DNA of 64,000 nt from Xiphydria camelus (taxonomy: Eukaryota > Arthropoda > Insecta > Hymenoptera > Xiphydriidae). Positions 33,301 to 42,239 of the stretch are shown here, piece after piece. The stretch covers positions 25,192,955 through 25,256,954 of the forward strand of contig OY783191.1 of NCBI GenBank assembly GCA_963678675.1, given 5' to 3'. Within the stretch, counting starts at the first letter, position 1, and each line of letters begins with the position of its first letter. Below the pieces are notes generated by a model. It ran no database searches. It was given only the letters and a program-made list of their open reading frames with translations, and had not been told where the DNA came from. Made by a program: the position numbers and the translations under genes.

Positions 33301-36300
33301 GAGGCTCTAGAAGCAATCCATTCGAAGTAATCAAAATGACGAAGTTCTACGATTTTAAAAACGCAGCAGATTGGTTTCTGAATACGACAAAGATAGCGCT
33401 GAGCAGCGTTTGTTGGTTTCGAATCACAAGCGTAGGAAAAATTGAAATAAAAAGAAATTTCAATCAGAACAATTTTGAAAAATTCACCATTTGGAAACGC
33501 GGTTAGTATAGCAAAAAATAAAAAAAATATAATCATAAATGAAATATGTAAAATAATAAGTATTAATTTGTTGCAGGGAGGAACTCAGACGATTTGAACC
33601 AATTCGAATTCGACAAAATAAACGCCAAAGAATGGTCAGCGGAAAAGCAAAAAGATCTCAGGAAAATGATGACAGTAATCCCTCAAGAAAAACAAGAATT
33701 TTTCGAAGAATTACTATAAAGTCATTTTCAGCAATAATAAAAAAGATTGAAAATTAAAAAATTAATTAAAAAAATACTTTAGCATGTTTATTTCTACAAA
33801 ATGCCATGATTTTACTCCATATAAAGTGACAGATATTCTCTATCAAGCCACTTTGAAGAACGGAAAGCGGTAAAATACTGCAGATATAACAGGTTTTGAC
33901 CGCGAGACCCCCTGTAGATAACATATGTATAGGTTCAACTCTTCATATATCATCCAATTTTGATTTAAATATTATGAAACTAACGTTTATTACTTTCCTT
34001 TAGTTAATGAATAAAAAAGATTTGACGGTTTAAAAAAATATTGAAAATTCCATAAATAATAACAATTTAACAATAAGGTATTTCAATGGTGACAGTCGTA
34101 TTAAAATTTTTTACTTCAGGACTTAGTACAACTGATCACAAACTGTATTACGCACGAACGAAACTTTTGAGTAACTCTGTACTCTGAGCTCCTTGCTACA
34201 CAGAGACCTCCTGTGTACAAATGTATCTCACACATATACACTGCCTGGCCCGATAATCGTGGCAACAGTGCTTCTCTAGAATACCGCTATGTGCCTGCCA
34301 CTAAGTACGTGCCGTGTAGTGGGGGCTGCCGCGCCATGCCACTGGCTATCCCCTCTCCGATAGCAAAAGTACTACTGACAAAGGGACCCTTCGAAAGTCG
34401 GAGCACCGATTGTAATGAATTTTTTTTTATAAATAAAGGGAAGTCCCCTGAGTAACGCTCATACTTTACTTTTGTCCAATGCGCCTTTGTTTATCTAAAA
34501 AAAAAGAAATTGTTTTGACGCGTAAAGTGTGTACTGTAATATAATACTCGGTATCCAAGATAACGGCGTGGCGCAGTCGGCTAAGGCATAGACTTACCAC
34601 GCGGGCGTCCCGCGTTCGATTCCCGTGCATGCACTACCTTTTTTTTTTTTTGCCAATTTCGAACTTTTTCACTTTTTTTATTATTCAAACTATTGCTACT
34701 AATCTTTAGAAGTAAAATAAATCTAGGTAACGTAAATAAAAAATTTTTTGCATTTAAAACTATATTTTGAACGTTTGTTACTAATCATTCGAAGGCAAAT
34801 TAGTGAAGTTTTGGTGACAATTTCTATGCTTCACATTAAATGACGTCAATGCCGGGTAAGTGCAAATTACTCATTTTCCTACGAAATATTCATTAAATTT
34901 GGTGGTAATTCACTCGTGACGTCAACACCAGGTAAGTGTCATTCGAAGGCAATTAGTGAAATTTTGGTAACAGTTTTTTCGCCTTACCTAGATTTATTTT
35001 ACTTCTAAAGATTAGTAGCAATAGTTTGAATAATAAAAAAAGTGAAAAAGTTCGAAATTGGCAAAAAAAAAGATAGTGCATGCACGGGAATCGAACGCGG
35101 GACGCTCGCGTGGTAAGTCTATGCCTTAGCCGACTGCACCACGCCGTTATCTTGGATACCGAGTATTACATTACAGTACACACTTTACGCGTCAAAACAA
35201 TTTCTTTTTTTTTTAAATAAACAAAGGCGCATTGGACAAAAGTAAAGTATGAGCGTTACTCAGGGGACTTCCCTTTATTTATAAAAAAAAATTCATTACA
35301 ATCGGTGCTCCGACTTTCGAAGGGTCCCCTTGTGAGTCCCATAGTCACAGGAGAGGGCTAAATCAGCTGTACGCACTGTTGCCACATCATCGTTACTCGT
35401 CTCCACCACTTTGCAGTTTCAAGAAAAATCTTAGTTTTTAAGTTATAATTTCTCTGAAACTATATGGCTCAGCACTTCCAGTTTTTGTGAACATAATCCT
35501 ACAATATCATTTTATTTGCCGTTAGTTTTTCTTTAATATTGTAAGAGTGGTTCTGTAGTTATAGCTCAAAACGTCACTGAGGTACCGTCTTTCTACATGT
35601 TAGCCATTGAAAGTCAGTGTAGAAAATGCTACTTTGAATTAACATTTTCTTTTAAACTACATGGCTCAGCCTTTTGAAATTTTGGGAATCGATGGGTAAT
35701 ATTTCAGTCTTTTGATTGGCAAAATTTCATGAGATTCGTAAGAAAAACGCAAAACCATGGAAATACTTTAACAGGTTTTGACCGCGGACCCTTCACTTCT
35801 ACCCAGGGCGCATAATATACCTCATCGACTTATCGGAAGAGACGTTGAGAGTGCAACCCACGTTCCCAAATCCGTCTTGTTTTACACTGTAAACTATTTT
35901 CAAATTATCATAATGAATCAATTATTGAGTTTAGAATCTGAACTCAATGATTGCTTTGGTAATATAAAAGAATAACTTTAGATTAGCCAGGGAAAAATAC
36001 ATACGTATATATTGGGCCTGGAAATCCTGGAAAAGTCAGGGAATTTCAAATTCTGATTCTCTGCTAGACACCCTGCTCACGCTTCTCAATTACGTAAGCT
36101 CGTTTTACTAAACTGTTCATTCCACGATCCTAACAGGATGGATAATGCAAATGAACGGCTTCCTTTACATAACTCGCCGTTGGGAAGAGGATCAAGGACG
36201 GCTCGCTCGTTCCCTCGATTATTTGGTGGCCCTTCGTCGGCGAACCCAATTGTTAATATTCCCGGAAGGAACGGACTTGACACCTACGAGTAAAGATAAG

Positions 36301-39300
36301 TCCGACAAGTACGCGGTGCAGCACGGACTGTCCCAATTCTCTCACACTCTTCACCCAAAAACGACGGGGTTCAGCTACCTGACACGCCACCTCCAGCGGG
36401 CCAGCTACTTGGACGCCGTTTACGATTTGACCATCGCGTATCCCGATTATGTACCGCAATCCGAGATTGACTTGGCGAGGGGCAAATTTCCAAAAGAGGT
36501 GCATTTTCATATAAAGCGTATTCCTTCCAAAGACGTACCGAGCGACGAAGCGACATTAAGACATTGGCTGGAAGACAGGTGGTATCTGAAGGAGGAAACG
36601 CTCAAGGAATTTTATCGGAGGAAGTCCTTCCTCGCCGAAGCTTGGCCCATGGCGACAGTTACACCGTTGCGGGCCGCTTTTGGTTTTTGGAGTTTGTTAA
36701 CAGGTGAAGCGTCTATGTATATTGTATTTTCTATTTGTTGTCCTTGTGCTGAAATCCCTATTGACAACGTTACACCTCGGTCTATTCTATTATAAAAATT
36801 AATAGAGAATAGAAACTATAATAGAAAGCTTTGCAGGTTCGGTGCAAGTTTTTATGATGTTTAATGCGACAATAACAGGGGATGAAAAACGATAGTTTCA
36901 CATACTACGATTTACTCAGATAACAATTTGACGCATGATAACAAGTCCTCAAGTAGATAACTCCTCATTTGCGACTTTATTTATACGGAAATCATGAGTT
37001 TGCAAAATTTGATCAAATTGGCTTGTCTTCTTGCAGCAACTTTTGCAAATTCGTGATTTCAGTCCAGAACAAATCGTAAATAAGGAGGCACCTGCACGAG
37101 GATTTACCATTATGTTTTCTATTGTTATCCGGGTAGATTCAAATTATTTTCAGTTTCCTATCATTTTTTACCGGAAGTTTTAAGTAAAAAATTACTGCGC
37201 CGAATTGTAGTTCGAATTAAGGAGGCAGCTCGTGGCAATAAAGTTTTATTGTGAAACTAATACAATAATTTGTTTGGTACTTTGTCATATGTTTTTAGTA
37301 GTGGAAAAGAAAACTAAAAATATGAAAATAATAAGTAATGAAACTTGGAGATCGATAGGAAAGAATATTAAATTTTCGATAATATTCCAATTTTGCCTCA
37401 TATCACATACATCATTTTGGCATATCGATGTATTAATGTCACGAGATTAATTCTTGCTTTTTGTAGCAACGCGTAAGGCCTGGGCAGACAGAAAGCGGAC
37501 TGTCCGCGCGGACTGTATTCGAGGATAGGGCGCGGACAGTCCGCGTGGACATGCGTCCTCAGCGAGAGCGAACTAGGTGTAAATTTTCACAGAGTCCGCG
37601 TGGTCAGTCCGTTTTCTGTCTGCTCAGGCCTTTATAGTCCAGGGAAATAAGACTTCCTCTGCGGAATGAGAGAAAGCAAGCTGGATTTTTGCAGAGATCT
37701 TCGTTTTGATGTTCTAATGAAGCACCAAAAAGTCTCATATGCTCACCCTTGTGCGTCTCGAGATATCAAAGGTCAAAGGTCATGAAAATCAGTTTTTTGC
37801 GAAAATCTCGCTTCCGGTTAGTCTGATGTCTTAAGAAGTTTTAACAAAATTTACGTAAAACAGCATTCTCTACAAGTTTGATTCTATACATTTTTTTGTA
37901 ATATCAACCGTTTTCGAGATATAGCGTGAAGGAGCGGGAGCACGCATTTTTGAATAGGTCATAGTGTATATACTACCCAATTATGGAGAAAGACAGTAAT
38001 TAGCAAAACAAATCGAAGTGCGTTTCTTGGTACCATTGAATATCTTCAATTACTTTGTAACCAAATTTTGTACCCTTTCGTAGTGTTAAAGGTAGGTTTT
38101 ATTAGTAATCTGTCTTGGAAACCCTTCGGCAAAAGGCATCGAAGTTAAAGTTGATTTTCCACAAATTTGTTGGTTAGCAGTTACTGCCTTTCTCCATAGT
38201 TGGGCAGTATACTGCTTAGCTATAACTATAAATGCACTTTTCTTAGTAGTTATACTAAAAAATTGAATTCCTATTATTATTTCAGTTAAAAGCTTGTTCA
38301 TTTATAAAAAAGAATATAATAAATAATTAATAACAAAAAATGCATCCTTTTCCGCACCACTTTTGAAGTAGAATGCAAGGCGCGTTTTTTTAGACATGGC
38401 TTCTGAACAGTAACCGATTCACGTCTTTCGCAATTGCCAGCGTGCTTTATGTTTCCTCTTCTTCGTCCCCGTCTTCTTCAGGTTCCTCAAGTAGTTCTAC
38501 CACAATATTGTTTTCATCATCACACGCTTCCGCTGTATCTAATTGCAAAATCTCTTCAGGTTCATGGCCACTGAAGTCTTCAATCTAAGTTCTAACATAT
38601 TTGTTATATTTGATGGTTAGTCAGACAATTTTAAAAATATAAAAGCAATGGAGCAATTAAGACGAACTACTGCACTGTCTACATCTTATGAAGTTCGCTT
38701 TGATGCAACAATGCATGTGCCAATCAGCCAAGAAAAGTTCTTATCAAACCGATGCAACAAAAACATTTTTATTGAAATGCTTATTGAACAACTACAAGCT
38801 GCTAACATCGCTACAATATAAGCCAAGGATGATGCGGATGTCCTAATCATCGAAACAGCCATCGAAGTATCGGAAAGAGAAAGAACCGCCGTCATCATTA
38901 GAGAAGACATTGATTTGCTTGTTCTTTTAGGGGGGGGGGGGGGAGGATGGGGTCTAAAAATCAATTTCTTAAATTGCCTTTTCTTATAGTAAAACATTTA
39001 AAGAATGTTGCTTCCAAATTTCAAGTCAATCGGAGCAAAACTCTCAGTCATAGATCTTTAAAAAACGAGATGCTAGAGCCGAAAACAACACTATTGCCAC
39101 CTGCCCCAGACGAACTATTAAACACAATCTTCTGCAATTGTAAAAAAGGATGTGGTGCGCAGTGTGGACGTAGAAAAGTAGGACTACCATGCTCTACAGC
39201 TTGTGGTTAGTGTCACGGACAGGCATGCCTGAATCCTTCCTCAGAATTGCAAGACATTGAAAACTTCAGTGGCCATGAGCCTGAAGAGATTTTGCAATTA

Positions 39301-40461
39301 GATACAGCGGAACCGTATGATGATGAAGACAAAACTACTTGAGGAACCTGAAGAAGACGAGGACGAAGAAGAGGAAACATAAAGCACGCCGGCAACTGCG
39401 GAAGACGTGAATCGGATACTGTTCAGAAACTTTGGTTAATATCGAAAACATGGATTAGACCAGTAGGGTAAACATGGATTAGGATAGTAGGTACATGTGT
39501 GGTTGTAGTAACATATCTTAAAAAAACGCGCCATTCTACTTCAAAAGTAGTGCGGAAAAGGATGCATTATTTGTTATGAATTATTTATTATATTCTTTTA
39601 TAAATGAACAAACTTTTAATTGAAACAATAATAGGAATTCAATTTTTTAGTAACTACTAAGAAAAGTGCATTTATAGTTATAGCTAAGCAGTATATACAG
39701 TATTACCTATTCAAAAATGCGCGCTCCCGCTTCTTCACGGTATATCTCGAAGACGGTTGATCGTACAAAAAAATGTATATAATCAAACTTGTAGAGAATA
39801 CTGTTTTACGTAAATTTTGTTAAAACTTCTTAAGACATCAGACTAGCCGAAAGCGAGATTTTCGCAAAAAACTGATTTTCATGACTTTTGACCTTCGATA
39901 TCTCGAGACGCATATGAGACTTTTTGATGCTTCATTAGAACATCAAAACGAAGATCTCTGCAAAAATCTAGCTTGCTTTCTCTCATTCCGCAGATGGGGT
40001 TTTTATATGCCTTATTTCCCTGGACTATTAGGGCTTTGGCAAGTCTCTAATACAGTACCAAGAACACAGATTTTTTTAACGAAGCATAAATTACGTAGAG
40101 TAGATCAGAGGCGAAAGAGTAAAATAACTTCCTTTCGACATTTGCATAGCGGATGGGACATTCGAAGTTTTATCTTTAACTTCATACACGAAAAAGCAAC
40201 AATTGACAATACATACAGTCTTTCGTTTACACGAGTATAAATATTACTAATCTTTCGATAACTGGAAGTTCCACGTCGAATTCTTATTTTGCAGGAGTCA
40301 CTCTATTATTACTCATCGTATCTCCGATTTTTCAACTGTGGGCATTCATACATTCAGTTCTCTTCGTCGGATTGTCCCTTCTTAGCACCGGCTTCAATCA
40401 ACTTGAAATGGGATGGTATTGGCGTTGGAGGACTCGCTCTTTCAAAGCGAAGCTCGGTTAA
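24375..40461 (+). CDS. LCLAT1: LCLAT1-type lysocardiolipin/lysophospholipid acyltransferase
   Basis: Transfers an acyl chain from acyl-CoA to lysocardiolipin, lysophosphatidylinositol and related lysolipids at ER/mitochondria-associated membranes. Coding exons: 24375-24542, 24663-24870, 36137-36703, 40295-40461 (TAA). All junctions are in phase (0, 1, 1), giving 369 aa, close to human LCLAT1. The N-terminal membrane segment contains WYGSIVAGFLFIACPLLPLL. Catalytic motif I is NHRTRVDW (residues 84-91, NHx4D). After HIPGPGWIMQMNGFLYI comes LLIFPEGTDLT (EGT at 169-171), then LHPKTTGFSYL and DLTIAYPDYVPQSE, all LCLAT1 hallmarks. The last exon encodes a second hydrophobic pair ending FNQLEMGWYWRWR. 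The ATG is the first after an in-frame TAA (24366-24368); an acceptor AG at 24357-24358 suggests an upstream 5' UTR exon. Intron 2 (11.3 kb) and intron 3 (3.6 kb) are largely transposons; intron 1 is 120 bases with a CA repeat. Confidence 0.95.
24566..24588. repeat. CA microsatellite in LCLAT1 intron 1
   Basis: About eleven CA units directly downstream of the first coding exon donor. Likely length-polymorphic. Confidence 0.9.
26024..26754. mobile_element. MITE-like unit with TTAAGGTATTTC ends, copy 1
   Basis: The ends TTAAGGTATTTCAATGG and CCATGGAAATACCTTAA are inverted with one mismatch. A second copy in the same orientation is at 34074-35771. The body includes CTATGTGCCTGCCACTACGT and TCAGTTTTTAAGTTATAATT. 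It is non-coding. Confidence 0.8.
27195..27423 (-). repeat. Copia 3' LTR
   Basis: 229 bases, TG...CA ends, identical to the other LTR except one base. The polyprotein stop codon (27405-27407) lies inside it. Confidence 0.95.
27405..31421 (-). CDS. Copia Gag-Pol polyprotein
   Basis: A single uninterrupted frame of 1338 aa. In order: Gag region (KMWDTLHEIYESKNETSK-like helix bundle), zinc knuckle CFKCGKVGHWKRDC (about 230-243), protease WYLDSGASQHMS (about 280), pre-integrase zinc region (HERLAH ... CDGC), integrase with ADLCGPME, RTDNGLEF and the E near ENRTVIEAA, reverse transcriptase from WVYKLKP with the YIDDGLVA active site, and RNase H with STTESEYIAAS and KHIDVRYHFIR. The order integrase before reverse transcriptase defines Ty1/Copia. 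No frameshift between Gag and Pol is visible, as in Drosophila copia. All catalytic residues I can place are present. Confidence 0.97.
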   Translation of the reverse strand: MDNEILRIKKLDGLENWGTWKFQVRVLVNAHGAMEVMTGESRKPALENQGAAATGEQQKVLKEWKKLDSLAQKTIVTTVSQQPLIHIMNCQSAKEMWDTLHEIYESKNETSKHILQQKWYSMTKDAEDDISLHIAKIKDLACRLSVLGEPVSDSMTMTKILMTLPASYKYFATAWESTPLDQRTLPNLVSRLTLEELRMDSDEGKHSSAFSMKAEKNLGAKAKKDQKSGKCFKCGKVGHWKRDCRSKGQARSNGFFESRGSAFVGGIISARALSSEKAPEDWYLDSGASQHMSPVYSAFVKYRKLASPVSVKVGNGEIIQGEGVGEIDILSSNDSKWDRNHLVPVLYVPKLKYNLFSMSSALDKGLELSSDNLKCKLLKKGKIVAVGDRSGDLYKMRFKFYNQDRRGNSESMEAHVSQSENSLKIWHERLAHQNTHHVSEILRSWNIETKPVKKWHCDGCSLGKMTRMPFPKSQTSSKKPGDLIHADLCGPMEHLSFGKSRYFFLLKDDFSHYKFVFFLSQKFEVKGYFQDFLRTSENQLGRKIKALRTDNGLEFVNEEMRSLTTRNGIKHETSTPYTPEQNGAIERENRTVIEAARSMLHAKKMNLELWAEAVHTACYVLNRTGTSSVKGKTPYELWFGEKPRNLHFRVFGTEVYTHIPKQKRTKWSPKAKKGVFVGYDDCTKGYRIWFPREAKIDTYRDVIFLPEEREENPQENTVTDSVEEDSLEDRTESEKESSDEEDSQEIQELQEDHRNARPPVPNQNNLDEDVIVQPPETSRLRPRESLRKPKRLEGYQLEDEESLLAAGPDPSSFEEAIKSAERDAWMDAMSEEMDSLVKNETWTLVKPPADAKILPNRWVYKLKPAIGDRAARYKARLVVKGFSQRPGLDFQETFSPVVQHGSIRSILAVAASSKMQLQQFDVKTAFLHGEIDSEIYIAQPEGYEDETNRVCKLKKSLYGLKQAARCWNQKFTDCLLKFNLKATSADSCVFTSHEGGESLILAIYIDDGLVASTSEKRIDKLLKYLATVVEITISPLNQFLGMEIKQYADGSIFANQAAYAQRVLDRFRMSEANPVTIPADQHTDLSLQTSGDMAKEVNVPYKEAVGSLLYLAMVTRPDIAYAVNAVSQYAESPKSIHWNAIKRILKYVKGTITHGIFFPKQNGVSNLYAYSDADFAGDKISRKSTTGYVIQISNAPVIWGSQKQKSVALSTTESEYIAASQTAKELIWITRLIKDLVKHELDIPTMYIDNQSTIKLVKNPEFHKRTKHIDVRYHFIRQHFESKDFELQYICTSEQKADIFTKPLCKSTFEYLRKKVNVLSVNEANSMSTQSGSVVNRP
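31562..31790 (-). repeat. Copia 5' LTR
   Basis: 229 bases; carries a TATATA word (rev. strand of CTTATATAG) as a plausible promoter. Directly followed (minus strand) by the copia-type primer site. Confidence 0.95.
34074..35771. mobile_element. MITE-like unit with TTAAGGTATTTC ends, copy 2 (interrupted)
   Basis: Same unit and orientation as 26024-26754, split near 34375 and 35335 by the tRNA-armed foldback. The two units flank the transposase gene as direct repeats. Confidence 0.8.
34378..35332. mobile_element. Foldback element whose arms carry tRNA-like sequences
   Basis: Ends ACAAAGGGACCCTTCGAAAG and, complemented, ACAAGGGGACCCTTCGAAAG. The arms (about 410 and 390 bases) are near-perfect complements. 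Each arm holds a tRNA-like segment (34564-34631 plus strand, 35087-35153 minus strand) with an A-box-like TGGCGCAGTCGGC and a B-box-like CGTTCGATTCCC, followed by a T run that would terminate Pol III. I cannot fold either into a standard cloverleaf with confidence, so I regard them as tRNA-derived promoters rather than tRNA genes. Confidence 0.8.
37475..37632. mobile_element. Short GC-rich MITE in LCLAT1 intron 3
   Basis: Ends AAGGCCTGGGCAGACAGAAA and, complemented, AAGGCCTGAGCAGACAGAAA. The interior repeats GGACTGTCCGCG/CGCGGACAGTCCGCG palindromes. It directly abuts the element at 37635. Confidence 0.85.
37635..40027. mobile_element. Transposon with inverted repeats of about 0.65 kb, TSD TTA
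   Basis: Outer ends TAGTCCAGGGAAATAAG and their complement, flanked by TTA (37632-37634 and 40028-40030). The inverted arms span about 37635-38400 and 39385-40027 with some indels (shared CTTAAGAAGTTTTAACAAAA, CTCGAGATATC and others). The arms even include the coding-like acidic stretch near 38460 and 39350. The centre (38650-39340) holds a decayed open frame. Confidence 0.85.
38650..39340 (+). pseudogene. Decayed transposon protein with cysteine-rich C-terminus
   Basis: Readable pieces are MHVPISQEKFLSNRCNKNIF and ADVLIIETAIEVSERERTAV then EDIDLLVLL, interrupted by a run of 14 G (38930-38943) and stops, followed by IFCNCKKGCGAQCGRRKVGL with PCSTACG and CHGQACLNP. The cysteine spacing resembles CXC/tesmin-like tails that I associate with transposon-derived insect proteins. 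I cannot name the superfamily. Several stops and a frame change make it inactive. Confidence 0.55.
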
Positions 40462-40581
40462 TGCGCCGACCAAGTGGAATAGGGAACTTGCACATATTTT
40501 TTTTACATCATAAATGGATTGACAACGTAAAAAAATTGGGACGTGTTTTTTTTCTGACGCGAAATTAAGCCGTAAAAGATT

Positions 40582-40587
40582 AATAAA
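40582..40587 (+). promoter_or_regulatory. Candidate poly(A) signal of LCLAT1
   Basis: AATAAA, 121 bases after the stop codon and before the foldback at 40642. A short 3' UTR is plausible. Confidence 0.55.
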
Positions 40588-40641
40588 GTTTGCGATAAAC
40601 TCCGGCCACTTCAAACAGCCAGTCGAGCAGCACGCCGCGCC

Positions 40642-41016
40642 GTGACGTCACTAGCCGGTAACGGTTCGCCTGCGCTAGGTATATCTAGAGTTAAATATCT
40701 CGAAAACTATTGAGAAGTTATCGAGACATACTGAGGACAAAATTTAGAAAATTTCAAGACGAAACGATTGGTTTTTATCTCATTTTATTACGATGAATAG
40801 TTCTCGAGATATCGCATTTTGTAAATAAATTTTATGTACAAAATGCGATATCTCGAGAACTATTCATCGTAACAAAATGAGATAAAAACCAATCGTTTCG
40901 TCTTGAAATTCTCTAAATTTTTTCCACAGTATGTCTCAATAACTTCTCAATAGTTTTCGAGATATTTAACCCTAGATATCTAGCGCAGGCGAACTGTTAC
41001 CGGCTAGTGACGTCAC
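40642..41016. mobile_element. Foldback element downstream of LCLAT1
   Basis: Two arms of about 185 bases, beginning GTGACGTCACTAGCCGGTAA, are near-perfect complements around a centre at about 40828; TATCTCGAGAACTATTCATC and its complement lie near the centre. It has no coding capacity. Confidence 0.9.
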
Positions 41017-41259
41017 GATAGGGCCGCCCATAACGCGGCGTTTCACTGGGGAGACGTGGCCATGCTACTTTTAAAGTAATGTTGTTGGGGTAGAAGTTTT
41101 TTTATCAAGTTTTTACTATTGGTACTATGTTTTGAATAACTTTAACTATTATGTTTGCTGTGTTTCATGCATAATACAATTGTATGAAAGTTCCCTATTA
41201 TGCGAGTATATTGAGTATGAAGTACCTAGCACTGTACATTACTGTGATATCGGTATGTA

Positions 41260-42237
41260 CCCAGGTAGCACATCAACGTCGAAATGACGTTTTTTGAAGG
41301 TCAGTTCTGACGTCAGACGACGAAAAATATGACGTCATTTTAACGTCGCAAAGACGGCTTAATTGCACATCCACACGACGTCAGAAAAATCACGTCATAA
41401 TGACGTTCTACCGGACGTTGTGATGACGTAAAAAATAACGGTTCTAAAAGGTTAGGTTTGACGTATATCTTTTCATCGTGAGCGGTCACCCATCCAACTA
41501 GTGTCCGCACATTTCGCTGCTTAACTTCGTTGATCGGTCGGTGTCCTCGAGTCCTCATCTGCTGCACGCTCTTGTGGTTAAGAATATTATTACTATTGGT
41601 GATATGAAGTTTGATGAATAAATGTATATTGCTTTTCCTGTCAATAAGAAAGAGCTTGAATAAATAAGATTTTATAATTGTATTATTCTTTTCTCAACAT
41701 TTTTCTAAATTTATGATTGTGTCTTTTGATAAATATTCTTGCATAGACGCAAATTGATATTAATATCAATTTGCGTTTATGCAAGATATAAATAATAAAT
41801 AAATATAAATAAATAAATAAATAATTATATGAATATTTATTCATCCTACATTAATTGATTGTCTTTCATTTACTTTAATAATCTGTGCTTTTTAATAAAC
41901 AGTATAGTTTATAACTTGCTCAACATACTCTGGAGACTCGAAATGAAATAATTTATTGATTTAATAATTGAACAAATTACAATTTTTGTCCATTTATTCA
42001 CAAATAAATTTTCAAGTCCCTATACCTATATGCAGGAGATCGAAATTTTTCTGTCTCGTTCGTCATTAAAAATGACAGAAAAGTTCCGTCAAAAAGACGT
42101 TGAATTTTGACGTCCAAGGTACGTCGTAAATATGACGTCTCTGTGACGTTAATATTACGACAATTAACGTCTGAAACCCTATACTGACCAAAAAATGACG
42201 TCTGAGACGTTATTCTAACGTCAGTGTGCTACCTGGG
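41260..42237. mobile_element. TA-inserting MITE, CCCAGGTAGC family, copy B
   Basis: Ends CCCAGGTAGCACATCAACGT and GTCAGTGTGCTACCTGGG; TSD TA (41258-41259 and 42238-42239). Arms dense in TGACGT/ACGTCA words, AT-rich centre. The segment TTTGCGTTTATGCAAG near 41770 shows an internal inverted patch absent from copy A. Confidence 0.9.
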
Positions 42238-42239
42238 TA

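Larger units (their letters stand above)
27088..33719 (+). pseudogene. RNase H-fold (DDE-like) transposase gene with cysteine-rich N-terminus, broken
   Basis: Exon 1 (27088-27189) encodes MRARDKNRQRRSKGEEYMTT; its donor GTAAG was duplicated by the Copia insertion. Exon 2 starts at 32151 (LICKCKLKCSI, two Cys pairs) and runs to 33501; exon 3 is 33577-33719, ending EEFFEELL-like then TAA. The main domain shows CSTCDKLAAQLK, SIDLQQVIPLP, WSDNCPGQNKN and HSFLSCDRDF, the pattern of a large insect family of transposon-derived proteins (I recall it as DUF7869-like). D and D/N residues in the second and third motifs suggest an RNase H-like catalytic core. Two frameshifts are seen in exon 2 (near 32450 and near 32535), so it is not functional as it stands. 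Neighbours suggest it is the resident gene of the 25832-35794 element. Confidence 0.7.
25832..35794. mobile_element. TIR element (GAAGGGTCCGCGGTCAAAAC ends) with nested insertions
   Basis: Perfect 26-bp terminal inverted repeats at 25832-25857 and 35769-35794, beginning GAAGGGTCCGCGGTCAAAAC, flanked by ACTT on both sides (25828-25831 and 35795-35798). A second inverted pair with the core CGCGGTCAAAACCTGTTA lies inside (about 26003-26027 and 33886-33910), so either a smaller element is nested or the ends are duplicated. Contents: two direct copies of a 730-base MITE-like unit, a broken transposase-like gene (27088-33719), a Copia element and a tRNA-armed foldback. Confidence 0.8.
25400..36074. 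mobile_element. Outer MITE split by the LCLAT1 intron 2 transposon nest
   Basis: The left end AGAGTGTCTAGCGGTCAGGG and the right end (complement AGGGTGTCTAGC) are inverted, and both are followed inward by GTCAGGGAA and TGGAAAACC-like words. The left piece (25400-25831) contains a perfect 29-bp inverted repeat (25462-25490 and 25582-25610, core AAAGCGTTATTTCC). The right piece is 35799-36074. Removing 25832-35798 (element plus one ACTT copy) rejoins the two pieces. Confidence 0.6.

Noticed and set aside
34564..34631. Possible tRNA gene
   Set aside because: Box-like sequences are present, but I could not form a consistent acceptor stem and anticodon arm, and the inverted duplicate lies in a mobile element. 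Treated as tRNA-derived repeat.
13214..42237. Regularly spaced TGACGT words as a CRISPR-like array
   Set aside because: The spacing is irregular, the words are short, they lie in inverted arms of a TA-flanked MITE, and the genome is eukaryotic.
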